From NCBI GenBank assembly GCA_018266555.1, contig JAFEAF010000006.1:223088-287087 (forward strand): a DNA stretch of 64,000 nt, written 5' to 3'. This DNA comes from Bacteroidota bacterium (GTDB lineage Bacteria > Bacteroidota > Bacteroidia > Chitinophagales > Chitinophagaceae). The position numbers and the translations under genes are program-made. This document shows, piece after piece, positions 56,468-64,000 of this stretch. Positions within the stretch are counted from its first letter, which is position 1, and every line of letters begins with the position of its first letter. The notes beneath the pieces are model-generated. The model did not search any database and was not told the origin of the DNA. It saw only the letters and a list, made by a program, of their open reading frames with translations.

Positions 56468-56549
56468 AGCTGCAATCATAAAGATTTATTTTTACGCTGC
56501 AAAGAAACAAAAAAAACTAACAATCATTAGTATCACATAACAGGATATT

Positions 56550-57056
56550 ATGAATATAAATCATATCAAACTGAACGTCTCGTTGCTAACTGACCTATAT
56601 ACAAATACATTGATCGAAGCAAAAGATACAGTGGAGTCTCAGTTAAGTAAAAAAAAGTTAGAATCAAGCTGGAAATATGTTGGCGAAAATGAAAAAAATA
56701 TTTTAATGCTTGTAAGCTATCCTGAACAGGATGAATTAAGTAATGAACAATTTTCATTTTTGAAAAGCCTTCTTTCGGCCTGCAAAATCAGTCTTTCTGA
56801 TGTTGTAGTGATGAACCTGAGTCAAAATACTACTACTGATTACAAAAGTTTGAAAGAAAATTTTAAAAGCCAAACCATTTTTTTATTTGGAATCGAGCCT
56901 TCAATTCTTGGAATGCCATTGAATTTTCCTCAATTCCAGGTACAATCTTTTGACCACTGTACTTTTTTATATTCCCCAACCCTTGATGAATTGGAAAAAG
57001 ACAAAGTATTAAAAAGTAAGATATGGGTTTGTCTTCGCCGCATTTTTAGCATTTAA
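56550..57056 (+). CDS. Uncharacterised protein, possibly DNA polymerase III psi (HolD)-like
   Basis: A 168-residue soluble protein without signal peptide. I see an alpha/beta pattern: a helical start, a NILMLVSYPE strand (residues 50-59), helices, a DVVVMNL strand, a TIFLFGIEP strand, and then FDHCTFLYSPTLDELEKD leading to a final KSKIWVCLRRIF helix. Order and spacing recall E. coli HolD, whose UDG-like fold ends in a SPAL-TDL... ALWQQI segment. This match is my inference from memory, not a search. It precedes rdgB by 19 bases in the same direction. No other replication gene is near, so the call stays tentative. Confidence 0.5.
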   Translation: MNINHIKLNVSLLTDLYTNTLIEAKDTVESQLSKKKLESSWKYVGENEKNILMLVSYPEQDELSNEQFSFLKSLLSACKISLSDVVVMNLSQNTTTDYKSLKENFKSQTIFLFGIEPSILGMPLNFPQFQVQSFDHCTFLYSPTLDELEKDKVLKSKIWVCLRRIFSI

Positions 57057-57075
57057 AATTTATTTATTTTGAAAC

Positions 57076-57669
57076 ATGAAATTGATTTTCGCAACTAACA
57101 ATCAGCATAAAATTTATGAAATCAGGTCAATGATCGGCAACTCGTTTGACATTATGACTTTGAAAGAAGCTGGTATCCACATTGATATTCAGGAACCTTA
57201 TGATACATTCGAAGCCAACGCAACAGAAAAATCTAAAACCATTTTTGAACTAACTGGAATTAATTGTTTTAGCGAAGACACAGGTTTGGAAGTATTTGCT
57301 TTAAATGGAGAACCCGGAGTCAAAAGTGCCCGATATGCGGGGGAAGAAAAATCTTTTAAAAAAAATATTGAAAAGTTATTGCAAAAATTGGAAGGGGTGC
57401 ATACCCGATCTGCCAGGTTCAAAACCGTGATCTCACTTTTCATTGATGGAAAAGAATTCTTATTCGAAGGTATTTCCGAAGGAAGAATTATTATTGAGAA
57501 ACGAGGAACTATGGGATTTGGCTATGATCCTGTATTTATTCCAGACGGTGCCCAAAAAACATTTGCTGAAATGAGCCTGCAAGAGAAAAATCTTTATAGC
57601 CATCGACGGATAGCTACCGAAAAATTGGTAGCATTTTTGAATAACTTAAAACAAAACCACCAAATTTGA
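57076..57669 (+). CDS. rdgB: XTP/dITP diphosphatase (Ham1/RdgB)
   Basis: Hydrolyses non-canonical purine NTPs (ITP, XTP) to monophosphates, cleaning the nucleotide pool. The 197 residues start with FATNNQHKIYEI, and FSEDTGLEVFALNGEPGVKSARYAG carries the catalytic Asp. GFGYDPVFIPDG and the MSLQEKNLYSHRRIA block follow, as in the family. Its stop overlaps the TTG start of the sigma-factor gene by four bases. Confidence 0.96.
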   Translation: MKLIFATNNQHKIYEIRSMIGNSFDIMTLKEAGIHIDIQEPYDTFEANATEKSKTIFELTGINCFSEDTGLEVFALNGEPGVKSARYAGEEKSFKKNIEKLLQKLEGVHTRSARFKTVISLFIDGKEFLFEGISEGRIIIEKRGTMGFGYDPVFIPDGAQKTFAEMSLQEKNLYSHRRIATEKLVAFLNNLKQNHQI

Positions 57670-58232
57670 TCCCTGAACGCAACCAATATATTTCTGAAAG
57701 CGACTTAATTAATGGATGCCTTGAAGGCAACCGGTTGATGCAAGAAGAATTGTATCGTCGCTTTTCTCCAAAAATGTATGCCGTTTGCCTCCGTTACGCT
57801 TCCGACGCCGAAGAAGCGCAGGATATTTTACAGGAAGGATTTATTAAAATTTTTAAAAAATTAGGAAGCTTCCGGGGTGATGGTTCTTTTGAAGGCTGGA
57901 TCCGCCGCATATTTGTAAATACGGCGATTGAACATTTTCGCCGCAGGCGATATCTGCAACCAGTGTCTGAAAATGAAGAAAATACCATAGAAGGTAAGTC
58001 TGCTTCAGCATTTGATGGATTAGCAGAAAAAGATATACTGGCAATGATACAGCAATTGTCACCCGGATACCGAACTGTTTTTAATATGTATGTAATCGAA
58101 GGGTATTCACATAAAGAAATTGGAAATTTACTTGATATCAGTGAAGGAACCAGTAAATCACAACTGTCAAGAGCAAAAGTCATTCTACAGGAAATGGTAA
58201 AAAAATTCATCGAACAAGACACAGAAAGATAA
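57666..58232 (+). CDS. ECF-type RNA polymerase sigma factor
   Basis: A 188-residue sigma-70 family member with regions 2 and 4 only. Region 2 includes LYRRFSPKMYAVCLRYASDAEEAQDILQEGFIKIFKKL and the DNA-contacting GWIRRIFVNTAIEHFRRRR. Region 4 has the HTH YSHKEIGNLLDISEGTSKSQLSRA. The start is TTG, the first codon of the TTGA overlap with rdgB; no ATG exists before residue 25, which would cut into region 2. The gene after it encodes a membrane protein that is probably its anti-sigma factor. Target promoters unknown. Confidence 0.92.
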   Translation: MIPERNQYISESDLINGCLEGNRLMQEELYRRFSPKMYAVCLRYASDAEEAQDILQEGFIKIFKKLGSFRGDGSFEGWIRRIFVNTAIEHFRRRRYLQPVSENEENTIEGKSASAFDGLAEKDILAMIQQLSPGYRTVFNMYVIEGYSHKEIGNLLDISEGTSKSQLSRAKVILQEMVKKFIEQDTER

Positions 58233-58240
58233 GCAAATCC

Positions 58241-59110
58241 ATGAGTGACCAGTTACGAAATAAGATGTATCATTATGAAGTAAGCCCGCCCCAGGGATTG
58301 TGGAATAAAATCACTACATCATTAAATGAGCAGGAGGCTGAAAATGAGATTTCTTCAAAACTTGCTAACCTGGAAATACCCCCTCCCTCATCTGCTTGGC
58401 AGCACATAAATGCTGCTTTAGAAAAAGATATTAAAATACCACATTCGAAGCATAAAACTTTATTTTATATACTTCGTTTTGCAGCAGCGGCAGTTATCCT
58501 TGCCTTGATGATTTTTGGTGGAATAAGAATTATAAAAAATAATTCCGGAAACAATGAAGTTGCATCAACTAAAAATACCAGCCCTTCTCTTGATTCAAGT
58601 GCACCATCTGCTAATAAATCAGTAACAGAAGTTCCTCTGATTCATTCTGCTGAATCGGATGAGGAAAGAGACAATGCTGCATTGGAAGAAAGCAAAAAAA
58701 CTTTGGCTAAAAATGACGTTCCTGTTTCTAAAATACTAAAGCTGGCGAGAGAAAACTATTTATCAGCACCGGCCCGATATATTGAGAATGACGAGGAAGA
58801 AGGTGATAATAATTATTCAAGCCCGCATTACACAGATATACTTCGGCCTTTTCTTGCAATTACATCTACAACTGAGGATCTCTCTGACCGTTATATAATG
58901 TTGCAATCATCGGATGGAAATTTTTTCCGTATTTCAAAAAAGCTGGCTGATCTTATCTGTTGTATTTCCGGTGAGGAACAAGATGCCGGATGTAAGGATC
59001 AATTGCAACGATGGAGAGAAAAAATTGCCAGTTCTCCGGTAGCTCCTTCACCCGGTAATTTTATGGATATACTGAGCCTCCTTACTTCACTTCAAAATGA
59101 TAAAAATTAA
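58241..59110 (+). CDS. Single-pass membrane protein, probable anti-sigma factor
   Basis: A 289-residue protein eight bases after the sigma-factor gene. Its cytosolic N-terminus (residues 1-75) holds two related 16-residue motifs: SPPQGLWNKITTSLNE (15-30) and PPPSSAWQHINAALEK (47-62). One transmembrane helix spans about residues 76-97. The periplasmic part is low-complexity and acidic (Ser/Glu-rich) and then globular, with a CCISGEEQDAGC cysteine cluster near residues 245-256. This layout, next to an ECF sigma gene, fits an anti-sigma factor, although no zinc (ZAS) motif is present. Confidence 0.72.
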   Translation: MSDQLRNKMYHYEVSPPQGLWNKITTSLNEQEAENEISSKLANLEIPPPSSAWQHINAALEKDIKIPHSKHKTLFYILRFAAAAVILALMIFGGIRIIKNNSGNNEVASTKNTSPSLDSSAPSANKSVTEVPLIHSAESDEERDNAALEESKKTLAKNDVPVSKILKLARENYLSAPARYIENDEEEGDNNYSSPHYTDILRPFLAITSTTEDLSDRYIMLQSSDGNFFRISKKLADLICCISGEEQDAGCKDQLQRWREKIASSPVAPSPGNFMDILSLLTSLQNDKN

Positions 59111-59152
59111 TCCATCGTCGTTTTCCTTAATTTTATCATAAATCATTTTCTG

Positions 59153-59587
59153 ATGTCCCGGCTCAAAATTGTATTGCCTCCTGCATTTTCTTTCTCAACA
59201 AAAATACCTGTAAGAATTAATGATTTGAATTATGGCGGTCATGTTGGCAATGACGCCATTCTCACATTTATCCATGAAGCCAGAATGCAGTTTTTGGGAA
59301 ATTGGGGCTATTCTGAATTGGATTTTGCCGGGGTAGGTCTTATCATGAGTGATGTGATGATCGAATTTAAAAGCGAATTGTTTTATGGAGATATTGTTGT
59401 TGCTTCTGTTGTATTTGGTGAATTCGGTAAAGTTGGATTTGATCTTTTTTATAAATTAGAAAAAGAACAGAATGGAAAGCTTATTGTAGTTGCAACCTCT
59501 AAAACAGGTATGGTTTGTTATGATTATCAAAAAAAGAAAGTAGTGCCTGTACCTGAACAAGCTAAATCAAAAATGATATCAATTTGA
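59153..59587 (+). CDS. 4HBT-type hotdog thioesterase family protein
   Basis: A 144-residue hotdog protein. It has the motif RINDLNYGGHVGNDAILTFIHEAR, which corresponds to the Asp-containing active-site segment of 4-hydroxybenzoyl-CoA thioesterases (Y-D-D-x-x-G-H-V-N). An LIMSDVMIEFKSELFYGD strand pair follows, as in the family. Substrate unknown. It is convergent with aroE, with the two stops two bases apart. Confidence 0.85.
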   Translation: MSRLKIVLPPAFSFSTKIPVRINDLNYGGHVGNDAILTFIHEARMQFLGNWGYSELDFAGVGLIMSDVMIEFKSELFYGDIVVASVVFGEFGKVGFDLFYKLEKEQNGKLIVVATSKTGMVCYDYQKKKVVPVPEQAKSKMISI

Positions 59588-59588
59588 C

Positions 59589-60320
59589 TTAACTATTCCA
59601 TATTTTCCAGCTCTCTTCCGCCTGATTGACCAACATTTCATATCCATTTTTAATAAAAGAATTTTTCTCTTCCCCCATTTTCAGAAACAAGGTTTTTTCC
59701 GGATTATAAATCAGGTCAAAAAGAAAATGTTTTGGAGTCAACGCCCGGTAAGGTATTGAAGGTAACTCAGAAATATGGGGATGCATTCCCAAGGGAGTTG
59801 TATTGACTATAAGCCTAAATTCGGAAATGACAGACGGGGTTATTTCCTCATATGACAAACATGATGCTGTTTTTTTTCGTGAAACGAACCGGTATTCAAT
59901 ATGTAGTTTGTCTAAAACAAAAGCAACCGCTTTTGCAGCCCCCCCGGAACCTAATATCAAAGCTTTGTTGTGAAAACTTTGCAAGCCTTTTATCAATGAA
60001 TGTTCAAATCCGATCACATCGGTATTATACCCGTATAATTTTTCATCAATGATCCGGATACAATTACAAGCCCTGATTTTTTGTACGACATCATTTGCTT
60101 CATATAAAAAAGGGACAATGTTTTCCTTGTAAGGTATCGTAACATTTAACCCTTTCAATTCGGGATTTAATTCTAATACTGTCTTGAACTTGTCAATGGA
60201 AACAATTGGAAAATTCTGATAGCGACAGCTATACAAACCATCTTTCTCAAATTTTTCAGTAAAATATTTTTTAGAGAAAGAATGGGTCAAAGGATAACCA
60301 ATCAATCCATAGAGCCTCAT
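59589..60320 (-). CDS. aroE: Shikimate dehydrogenase
   Basis: NADPH-dependent reduction of dehydroshikimate in aromatic amino acid synthesis. The 243 residues show GYPLTHSFSKKYF (substrate site), the GLNVTIPYKENIVPFL segment with catalytic Lys, and ALILGSGGAAKAVAFVL (dinucleotide loop). It is slightly short compared with E. coli AroE (272). Its start overlaps the stop of the phosphosulfolactate synthase gene by one base, so coupling is likely. Confidence 0.94.
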   Translation of the reverse strand: MRLYGLIGYPLTHSFSKKYFTEKFEKDGLYSCRYQNFPIVSIDKFKTVLELNPELKGLNVTIPYKENIVPFLYEANDVVQKIRACNCIRIIDEKLYGYNTDVIGFEHSLIKGLQSFHNKALILGSGGAAKAVAFVLDKLHIEYRFVSRKKTASCLSYEEITPSVISEFRLIVNTTPLGMHPHISELPSIPYRALTPKHFLFDLIYNPEKTLFLKMGEEKNSFIKNGYEMLVNQAEESWKIWNS

Positions 60321-61093
60321 CAGGCATTTTCTTTTTTGTTAAGATATAAACTGAATGTATCTCCTCTCAAGCCGATACGCATGGCCTCTAGTGGAATTAC
60401 TTCAGCCGGAGCAATATTGCCAAGGTTGACATTACAACCAAGCAATTCGATGAAATATAATTGTTGAGCTTTTTGCGGAGCCTCCCAAATTATCTTTTCG
60501 CCAGGAATCTGGGTTAAAATTTCATTGACCAATCCCTGACGGACTTCACCACTGTCACGATACAAGCCAACATTTCCTGCTTCACGGGCTTCAGCAATCA
60601 CATAGGATGCTCCAGCTTCCAGTTCTGAACGCATTTGTTCAATCCATTTGTATGGGGGCATAATATTTTTTGCGTCTTTACTTCCTACCTCACTGAGCAC
60701 AACTCCATGTTTTGTTAGCTTTTCAATGTAGCCACATTTCTCAGCATGTGGGATTGTAATGGAGCCATCGCTAACCTCCATATAGGTTATTCCATAATCC
60801 CTGCAAATTTTTATAAAATCATCAAATTGGTTCCGGATAAGAAATGCCTCGAATAATGTACCCCCAAAATAAATAGGGATATTGTAAGAACGGTAGACTT
60901 CAATTTTTTCTTCCAAATTTGGAGTTACAAAAGAAGTTCCGAAACCCAGCTTCACAATATCCACATGAGGATGGGAAACACTTAAAAAATTTTTGGCTTC
61001 ATTTATACTTAATCCCTTATCCATGACCATGGTAATTCCTGAAATACGGGGCTTTTGATTTCGTAGCGGTATCTGTGTCAGGTTAAAATTCAT
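60320..61093 (-). CDS. comA: Phosphosulfolactate synthase (ComA family)
   Basis: Adds sulfite to phosphoenolpyruvate to make phosphosulfolactate. The 257-residue TIM-barrel protein matches the ComA/YitD family through VDIVKLGFGTSF, IPIYFGGTLFEAFL, ITYMEVSDGSI and VIAEAREAGNVGLYRDSGEVR, and IIWEAPQKAQQLYFIELLG. In methanogens this begins coenzyme M synthesis; in Bacillus it supplies sulfolactate. In Bacteroidota a role in cysteate or sulfonolipid precursor supply is a reasonable guess. None of the following ComB or ComC genes is in the window. It pairs with aroE by one-base overlap. Confidence 0.9.
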   Translation of the reverse strand: MNFNLTQIPLRNQKPRISGITMVMDKGLSINEAKNFLSVSHPHVDIVKLGFGTSFVTPNLEEKIEVYRSYNIPIYFGGTLFEAFLIRNQFDDFIKICRDYGITYMEVSDGSITIPHAEKCGYIEKLTKHGVVLSEVGSKDAKNIMPPYKWIEQMRSELEAGASYVIAEAREAGNVGLYRDSGEVRQGLVNEILTQIPGEKIIWEAPQKAQQLYFIELLGCNVNLGNIAPAEVIPLEAMRIGLRGDTFSLYLNKKENA

Positions 61094-61206
61094 TATCTCA
61101 AAAATTTGTTTTCAGAAAAAAGCTATAAAATTAAAACGGCGCAAAAATAGGAAACTCTCAGCAGAGAAAGACTGATTAACCAGATATAAACAAATGTAAA
61201 TACGTG

Positions 61207-62628
61207 TCAGATTGATTTTTTCCTTTTGAATCGTGCCAGTATATCCACCACCTGTTGATTTTGTAAAATGGAAGGATATATTTCAATAAATCTTTTAAGC
61301 CCCTTGGGTGATTTTTCCATAGCCATTTCTAATTGTACAAGTGCTTTGGCTGTATGTTGTAACCGAAATAATATTGCGCTTTTATAATAAAGAAATAATG
61401 GTTTTCCCTGTGTGAATTGAAGTGCCGCATTTACCTGCTCGAGGGCTTCTTCAAAAAATTCTCCCTTGAATAAACATCGGATCAACGCTTCCCATCCCGT
61501 TGTATTTCGGGGCCGCAACCGAACAACATTTGAAAAATATTGAATCGCCTCTTTATGAAGACCTAATAACATTTTGCACTCACCCATGAGCAAACTATAT
61601 TCTGGTTTGAGCTGATGCTGTTTTATTGCAATATCCAATTGCCTGGCACAGCTTTCCCATTGCTGTTCGTTAAAATAGGTGCAGGCAATTTTATAAAAAA
61701 GTTTACTTTCTCCCGGGTTCATATGAGAAGCTTTGCGATAATAAAACCTTGCCTGCGCATAATTATGTACCCGGTCATAACAATGGCCAATAGCTTCATA
61801 GATTACCGATTCGGGTTTGGCCAGTTCTATCACCTTTTCCAAAACTTCAATAGCTTCTTTAAACTTCTTTAACCTGATATATGCATCGCCCATATTCCTG
61901 TAGGCAAAGTCAAATTTTTCATCAATTGTAATGGCAAATTGATAAGCATCAATAGCTTTTTCATACAATTTCAAACTTTGATATGCAGCAGCCAGGTTGA
62001 ACCATGCCAATTCATTGTAAGGAAAATCATCAATAATTCGCTGGTGCAGCCGAATACTTTCTTCGCTTCGGCCTGTAAAGTCTGTCCAGAAACAAATCTT
62101 ATATAAAGCTTCTTCATTATTGGGTTCATCTTCAAGAATAAGTTTCAGGCAATCAAAAACCTTATCAAATCCCTCATAATCATCATAAACATCTGCTAAT
62201 TCAAATAGTAATTCAACTCGTTCTTCTCCCTGAAATAATGAAATTGCTTTTTCCAAAAGGACGACAGCTTTGTCTTGTTGATCTAAAGCCAAATAAACAT
62301 CAGTTTTGAGGATGTACAAGTCAATATTACCCTGATCTAAAAGTTCCGCCTGGTTTAATTCGGCCAGCGCTTCTTTATACGATCGAAGTTCTAATAATAC
62401 TTCAGCCTTTTTAATCAATAATACAGATGAATAGACAAATTGTTGTACGGCCAGCCTTGCAGCTTCCAGGGCTTTGTTCCAATCTTCTTTTTCTTCGAAA
62501 TAGTTAATTATTTTTTCAAAGGAGTCTTCTTCTATAAAGGAATGGGATCGTCCCTGTTTTAAGTTCTCATAAAGCTTTAGCAATTCCCTCATTTGTTCAC
62601 GGTCTTCCCTAAATGGATTTTCTTTCAT
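61207..62628 (-). CDS. Tetratricopeptide-repeat protein
   Basis: A 473-residue protein made almost fully of TPR helices: about 11-12 repeats of 34 residues from residue 35 to 450, such as NELAWFNLAAAYQSLKLYEK and FAYRNMGDAYIRLKKFKEA. No signal peptide is visible, so it is probably cytosolic. TPR arrays bind protein partners; the partner is unknown. Single gene. It ends in a basic KRKKSI. Confidence 0.88.
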   Translation of the reverse strand: MKENPFREDREQMRELLKLYENLKQGRSHSFIEEDSFEKIINYFEEKEDWNKALEAARLAVQQFVYSSVLLIKKAEVLLELRSYKEALAELNQAELLDQGNIDLYILKTDVYLALDQQDKAVVLLEKAISLFQGEERVELLFELADVYDDYEGFDKVFDCLKLILEDEPNNEEALYKICFWTDFTGRSEESIRLHQRIIDDFPYNELAWFNLAAAYQSLKLYEKAIDAYQFAITIDEKFDFAYRNMGDAYIRLKKFKEAIEVLEKVIELAKPESVIYEAIGHCYDRVHNYAQARFYYRKASHMNPGESKLFYKIACTYFNEQQWESCARQLDIAIKQHQLKPEYSLLMGECKMLLGLHKEAIQYFSNVVRLRPRNTTGWEALIRCLFKGEFFEEALEQVNAALQFTQGKPLFLYYKSAILFRLQHTAKALVQLEMAMEKSPKGLKRFIEIYPSILQNQQVVDILARFKRKKSI

Positions 62629-62848
62629 GAATTCCGAATGTTTTGGATAGTAAGTATTTTAAGAACTATTACATTTCCAGCAAATATCTGCGGAAATACC
62701 TTATTATAAACAAGTTAAAGAAATTAGACCGTAATACTACTTGATATTTTTTCCCCAAATGTGCAAAATCATTAAATTTTAATAATATCAGGGTAACAAT
62801 AAAGTACCTTTCGTCGTTAAATAAGTACTAAAATTTCTGGATAAACGG
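62629..62848. other. Divergent intergenic region upstream of the small secreted protein
   Basis: No gene or repeat is visible here. The strong promoter at 62849-62881 lies at its right end. Confidence 0.4.
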
Positions 62849-62881
62849 TTTGTTTTATATCGTCTTTTATAGTTAGATTTG
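62849..62881 (+). promoter_or_regulatory. Consensus Bacteroidota promoter
   Basis: TTTG (62849-62852) is followed by 21 bases and TAGATTTG (62874-62881). It is a complete match to the TTTG/TAnnTTTG pattern, 28 bases before the ATG at 62910. Confidence 0.7.
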
Positions 62882-62909
62882 CTAATAATTGAGAACTAAA
62901 ACTTCAATA

Positions 62910-63251
62910 ATGTTAAAAATGAGTGGGAAAAAATTGATCGTTCTGGCATTATTGGCTGTTACAGCAGGTGCTGCTTTTGCAACCTTGGGTGACGGAAAAG
63001 CAAAAACTACAAAGAATTCCAAGAAGTCATTGCTTTCCAGCAAAACTATTTTATCACCAGGTGTTTTTTCTTTAAAATCAGGTTACAACTTCAGAGGAAA
63101 TGAAGTCGTAAGTTTTGAAAAAGACAGGTACATTAATATTAATACTGTAATTACTTATCAGAAAGGAAACAGCACTTACATTATGCCCCTTAAAAAGAAA
63201 GTATTGCTGGATAAAATAACGTTCAATCCTAATCCGAATACAAGGCAATAA
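62910..63251 (+). CDS. Small exported protein of unknown function
   Basis: From the ATG at 62910 the protein has 113 residues. A signal peptide (KKLIVLALLAVTAGAAFA) is followed by a lysine-rich stretch and a short beta-rich domain with FSLKSGYNFRGNEVVSF and KDRYININTVITYQKGN. A TTG at 62889 would add seven residues, and an ATG at 62919 would remove three. The promoter is a strong consensus match, which suggests high expression. It is convergent with the GLPGLI-like gene, six bases apart. I do not recognise the family. Confidence 0.65.
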   Translation: MLKMSGKKLIVLALLAVTAGAAFATLGDGKAKTTKNSKKSLLSSKTILSPGVFSLKSGYNFRGNEVVSFEKDRYININTVITYQKGNSTYIMPLKKKVLLDKITFNPNPNTRQ

Positions 63252-63256
63252 AGAAT

Positions 63257-63925
63257 TTACAATCCTCCAGAAACTCCTTTGCTCTCTTCATAACTCATTA
63301 CCCGGTATCCTGATTTAGGTAAATCAAATTTTGATGCGGGTACAGGATTTAAACTAATGCTTGATGCTGTATATGTCACTTTCAGCTTACCTAAGGATGC
63401 TTCATACTGCATTGCAAGCCCGGGAAGATTTTTATTCAAATACTGAAAATCTTTGTTTACAGGTTCAAGTTCACGGGTAAAATACACAGTAAATGTGGAT
63501 GAGTCGTTAAGCCTGCCAACCGCTTTTTGACAATTATATCCAGCAATGGTTTTGAATTCATTTTCAAAAGTAAAGGTGACACCTTCGTATTTTTTATTGG
63601 ATTCTTTCCAGTTTTCAGGTGTCATTCTGATCATAAATTTTTGATCACCGTAATCTTTCAGGATCGTTACATTGCCGGTTTTACCATCAATAATGGTTGA
63701 TTGGGTACCCAGTGAACTGACCATTTCGGAACGACTGGAATTTCCCTTCAGATAAATAACACTGGTGGCTCCATCCAGTAAATCGGCAGCCTGAGGGCTT
63801 TTATTTTCTGTGTTAATCACAATATCATAAGTAATAGTAGCCTCTGTCAGTTTTTTCTGGCCAAATATGGTATCAGAGAAAACTAAAGTAACAATGGCCA
63901 TTATTATCGGTACTGTTTTTTTCAT
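63257..63925 (-). CDS. Exported GLPGLI/DUF4412-like protein
   Basis: A 222-residue protein with a signal peptide (residues 1-22, ending FGQ). The beta-rich body has an early ATITYDIVI strand and an AGYNCQKAVGRLND segment followed by FTVYFTREL, then an LPGLAMQYEASLGKLKVTYTAS stretch containing the LPGL core of GLPGLI proteins. These are secreted or periplasmic in Bacteroidota; function unknown. Confidence 0.78.
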   Translation of the reverse strand: MKKTVPIIMAIVTLVFSDTIFGQKKLTEATITYDIVINTENKSPQAADLLDGATSVIYLKGNSSRSEMVSSLGTQSTIIDGKTGNVTILKDYGDQKFMIRMTPENWKESNKKYEGVTFTFENEFKTIAGYNCQKAVGRLNDSSTFTVYFTRELEPVNKDFQYLNKNLPGLAMQYEASLGKLKVTYTASSISLNPVPASKFDLPKSGYRVMSYEESKGVSGGL

Positions 63926-64000
63926 TTCAATCCTATCAAATAAAAAGACGTGCCAAATTAGTTAATATGTTGCTTTCGCAGGAATTTCAATGAATAAAGA

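Overview
The window is a chromosomal stretch of an AT-rich Bacteroidota bacterium, most likely a Chitinophagaceae-type member (inference). The evidence is promoters of the Bacteroidota form (TAnnTTTG at -7, sometimes TTTG about 20 bases upstream), weak or absent Shine-Dalgarno sequences, and families typical of the phylum: DUF3667, CarboxypepD_reg, a GLPGLI/DUF4412-like secreted protein, a four-helix-bundle (S23/Avd-like) protein, Mrp without its CxxC pair, and PaiB-like proteins. Most of the window is housekeeping. I see no CRISPR array, prophage, rRNA, tRNA or transposase gene.

Layout. 1-4.8 kb, minus strand: mrp, then a four-helix-bundle gene framed by inverted repeats, then a tight operon of paiB-like, an atypical SDR, kynU and pyrF (cut by the window edge). 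4.8-9.3 kb, plus strand: a secreted CarboxypepD_reg protein, 3-hydroxyacyl-CoA dehydrogenase, a small membrane protein, a decayed IMPACT/YigZ gene (minus strand), prmC and a DUF3667 protein. 9.2-13.4 kb, minus: exbB-exbD, an SPFH protein, pepT and a SlyD-like isomerase. 13.5-15.8 kb, plus: a NamZ-like lipoprotein and fmt. 15.9-27.5 kb, minus: secreted C1 peptidase, LysM protein, rsmF-like methyltransferase, M28 peptidase, three-gene transhydrogenase (pntAA-pntAB-pntB), a SAM methyltransferase, and thyA-folA. 27.6-36.2 kb, mixed: a frameshifted small gene, proline dehydrogenase, hotdog thioesterase, two PlsC-type acyltransferases, rpsA, an M20 peptidase and a YiiX-like protein.

36.2-55.3 kb, minus: the translation block. 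rpsL-rpsG and fusA are separated by an oppositely oriented lysine-rich histone-like gene. A secreted beta-helix gene lies between fusA and rpsJ. The S10-spc cluster then runs unbroken from rpsJ to secY and map; the alpha-operon genes usually found after map are not here. 55.4-64 kb: ilvE; a short protein that may be a DNA polymerase III psi-like subunit; rdgB; an ECF sigma factor with a probable membrane anti-sigma partner; a thioesterase; a phosphosulfolactate synthase-aroE pair; a TPR protein; and two small secreted proteins.

The most interesting signals are these: the four-helix-bundle gene bounded by inverted repeats and a possible 7-bp target duplication; a perfect U-UUU-UUU slippery heptamer placed on the zero-frame stop of a split gene; a palindromic intergenic-type repeat carried in frame inside the rsmF-like gene; two insertions that break the str/S10 region; and the HolD-like candidate.
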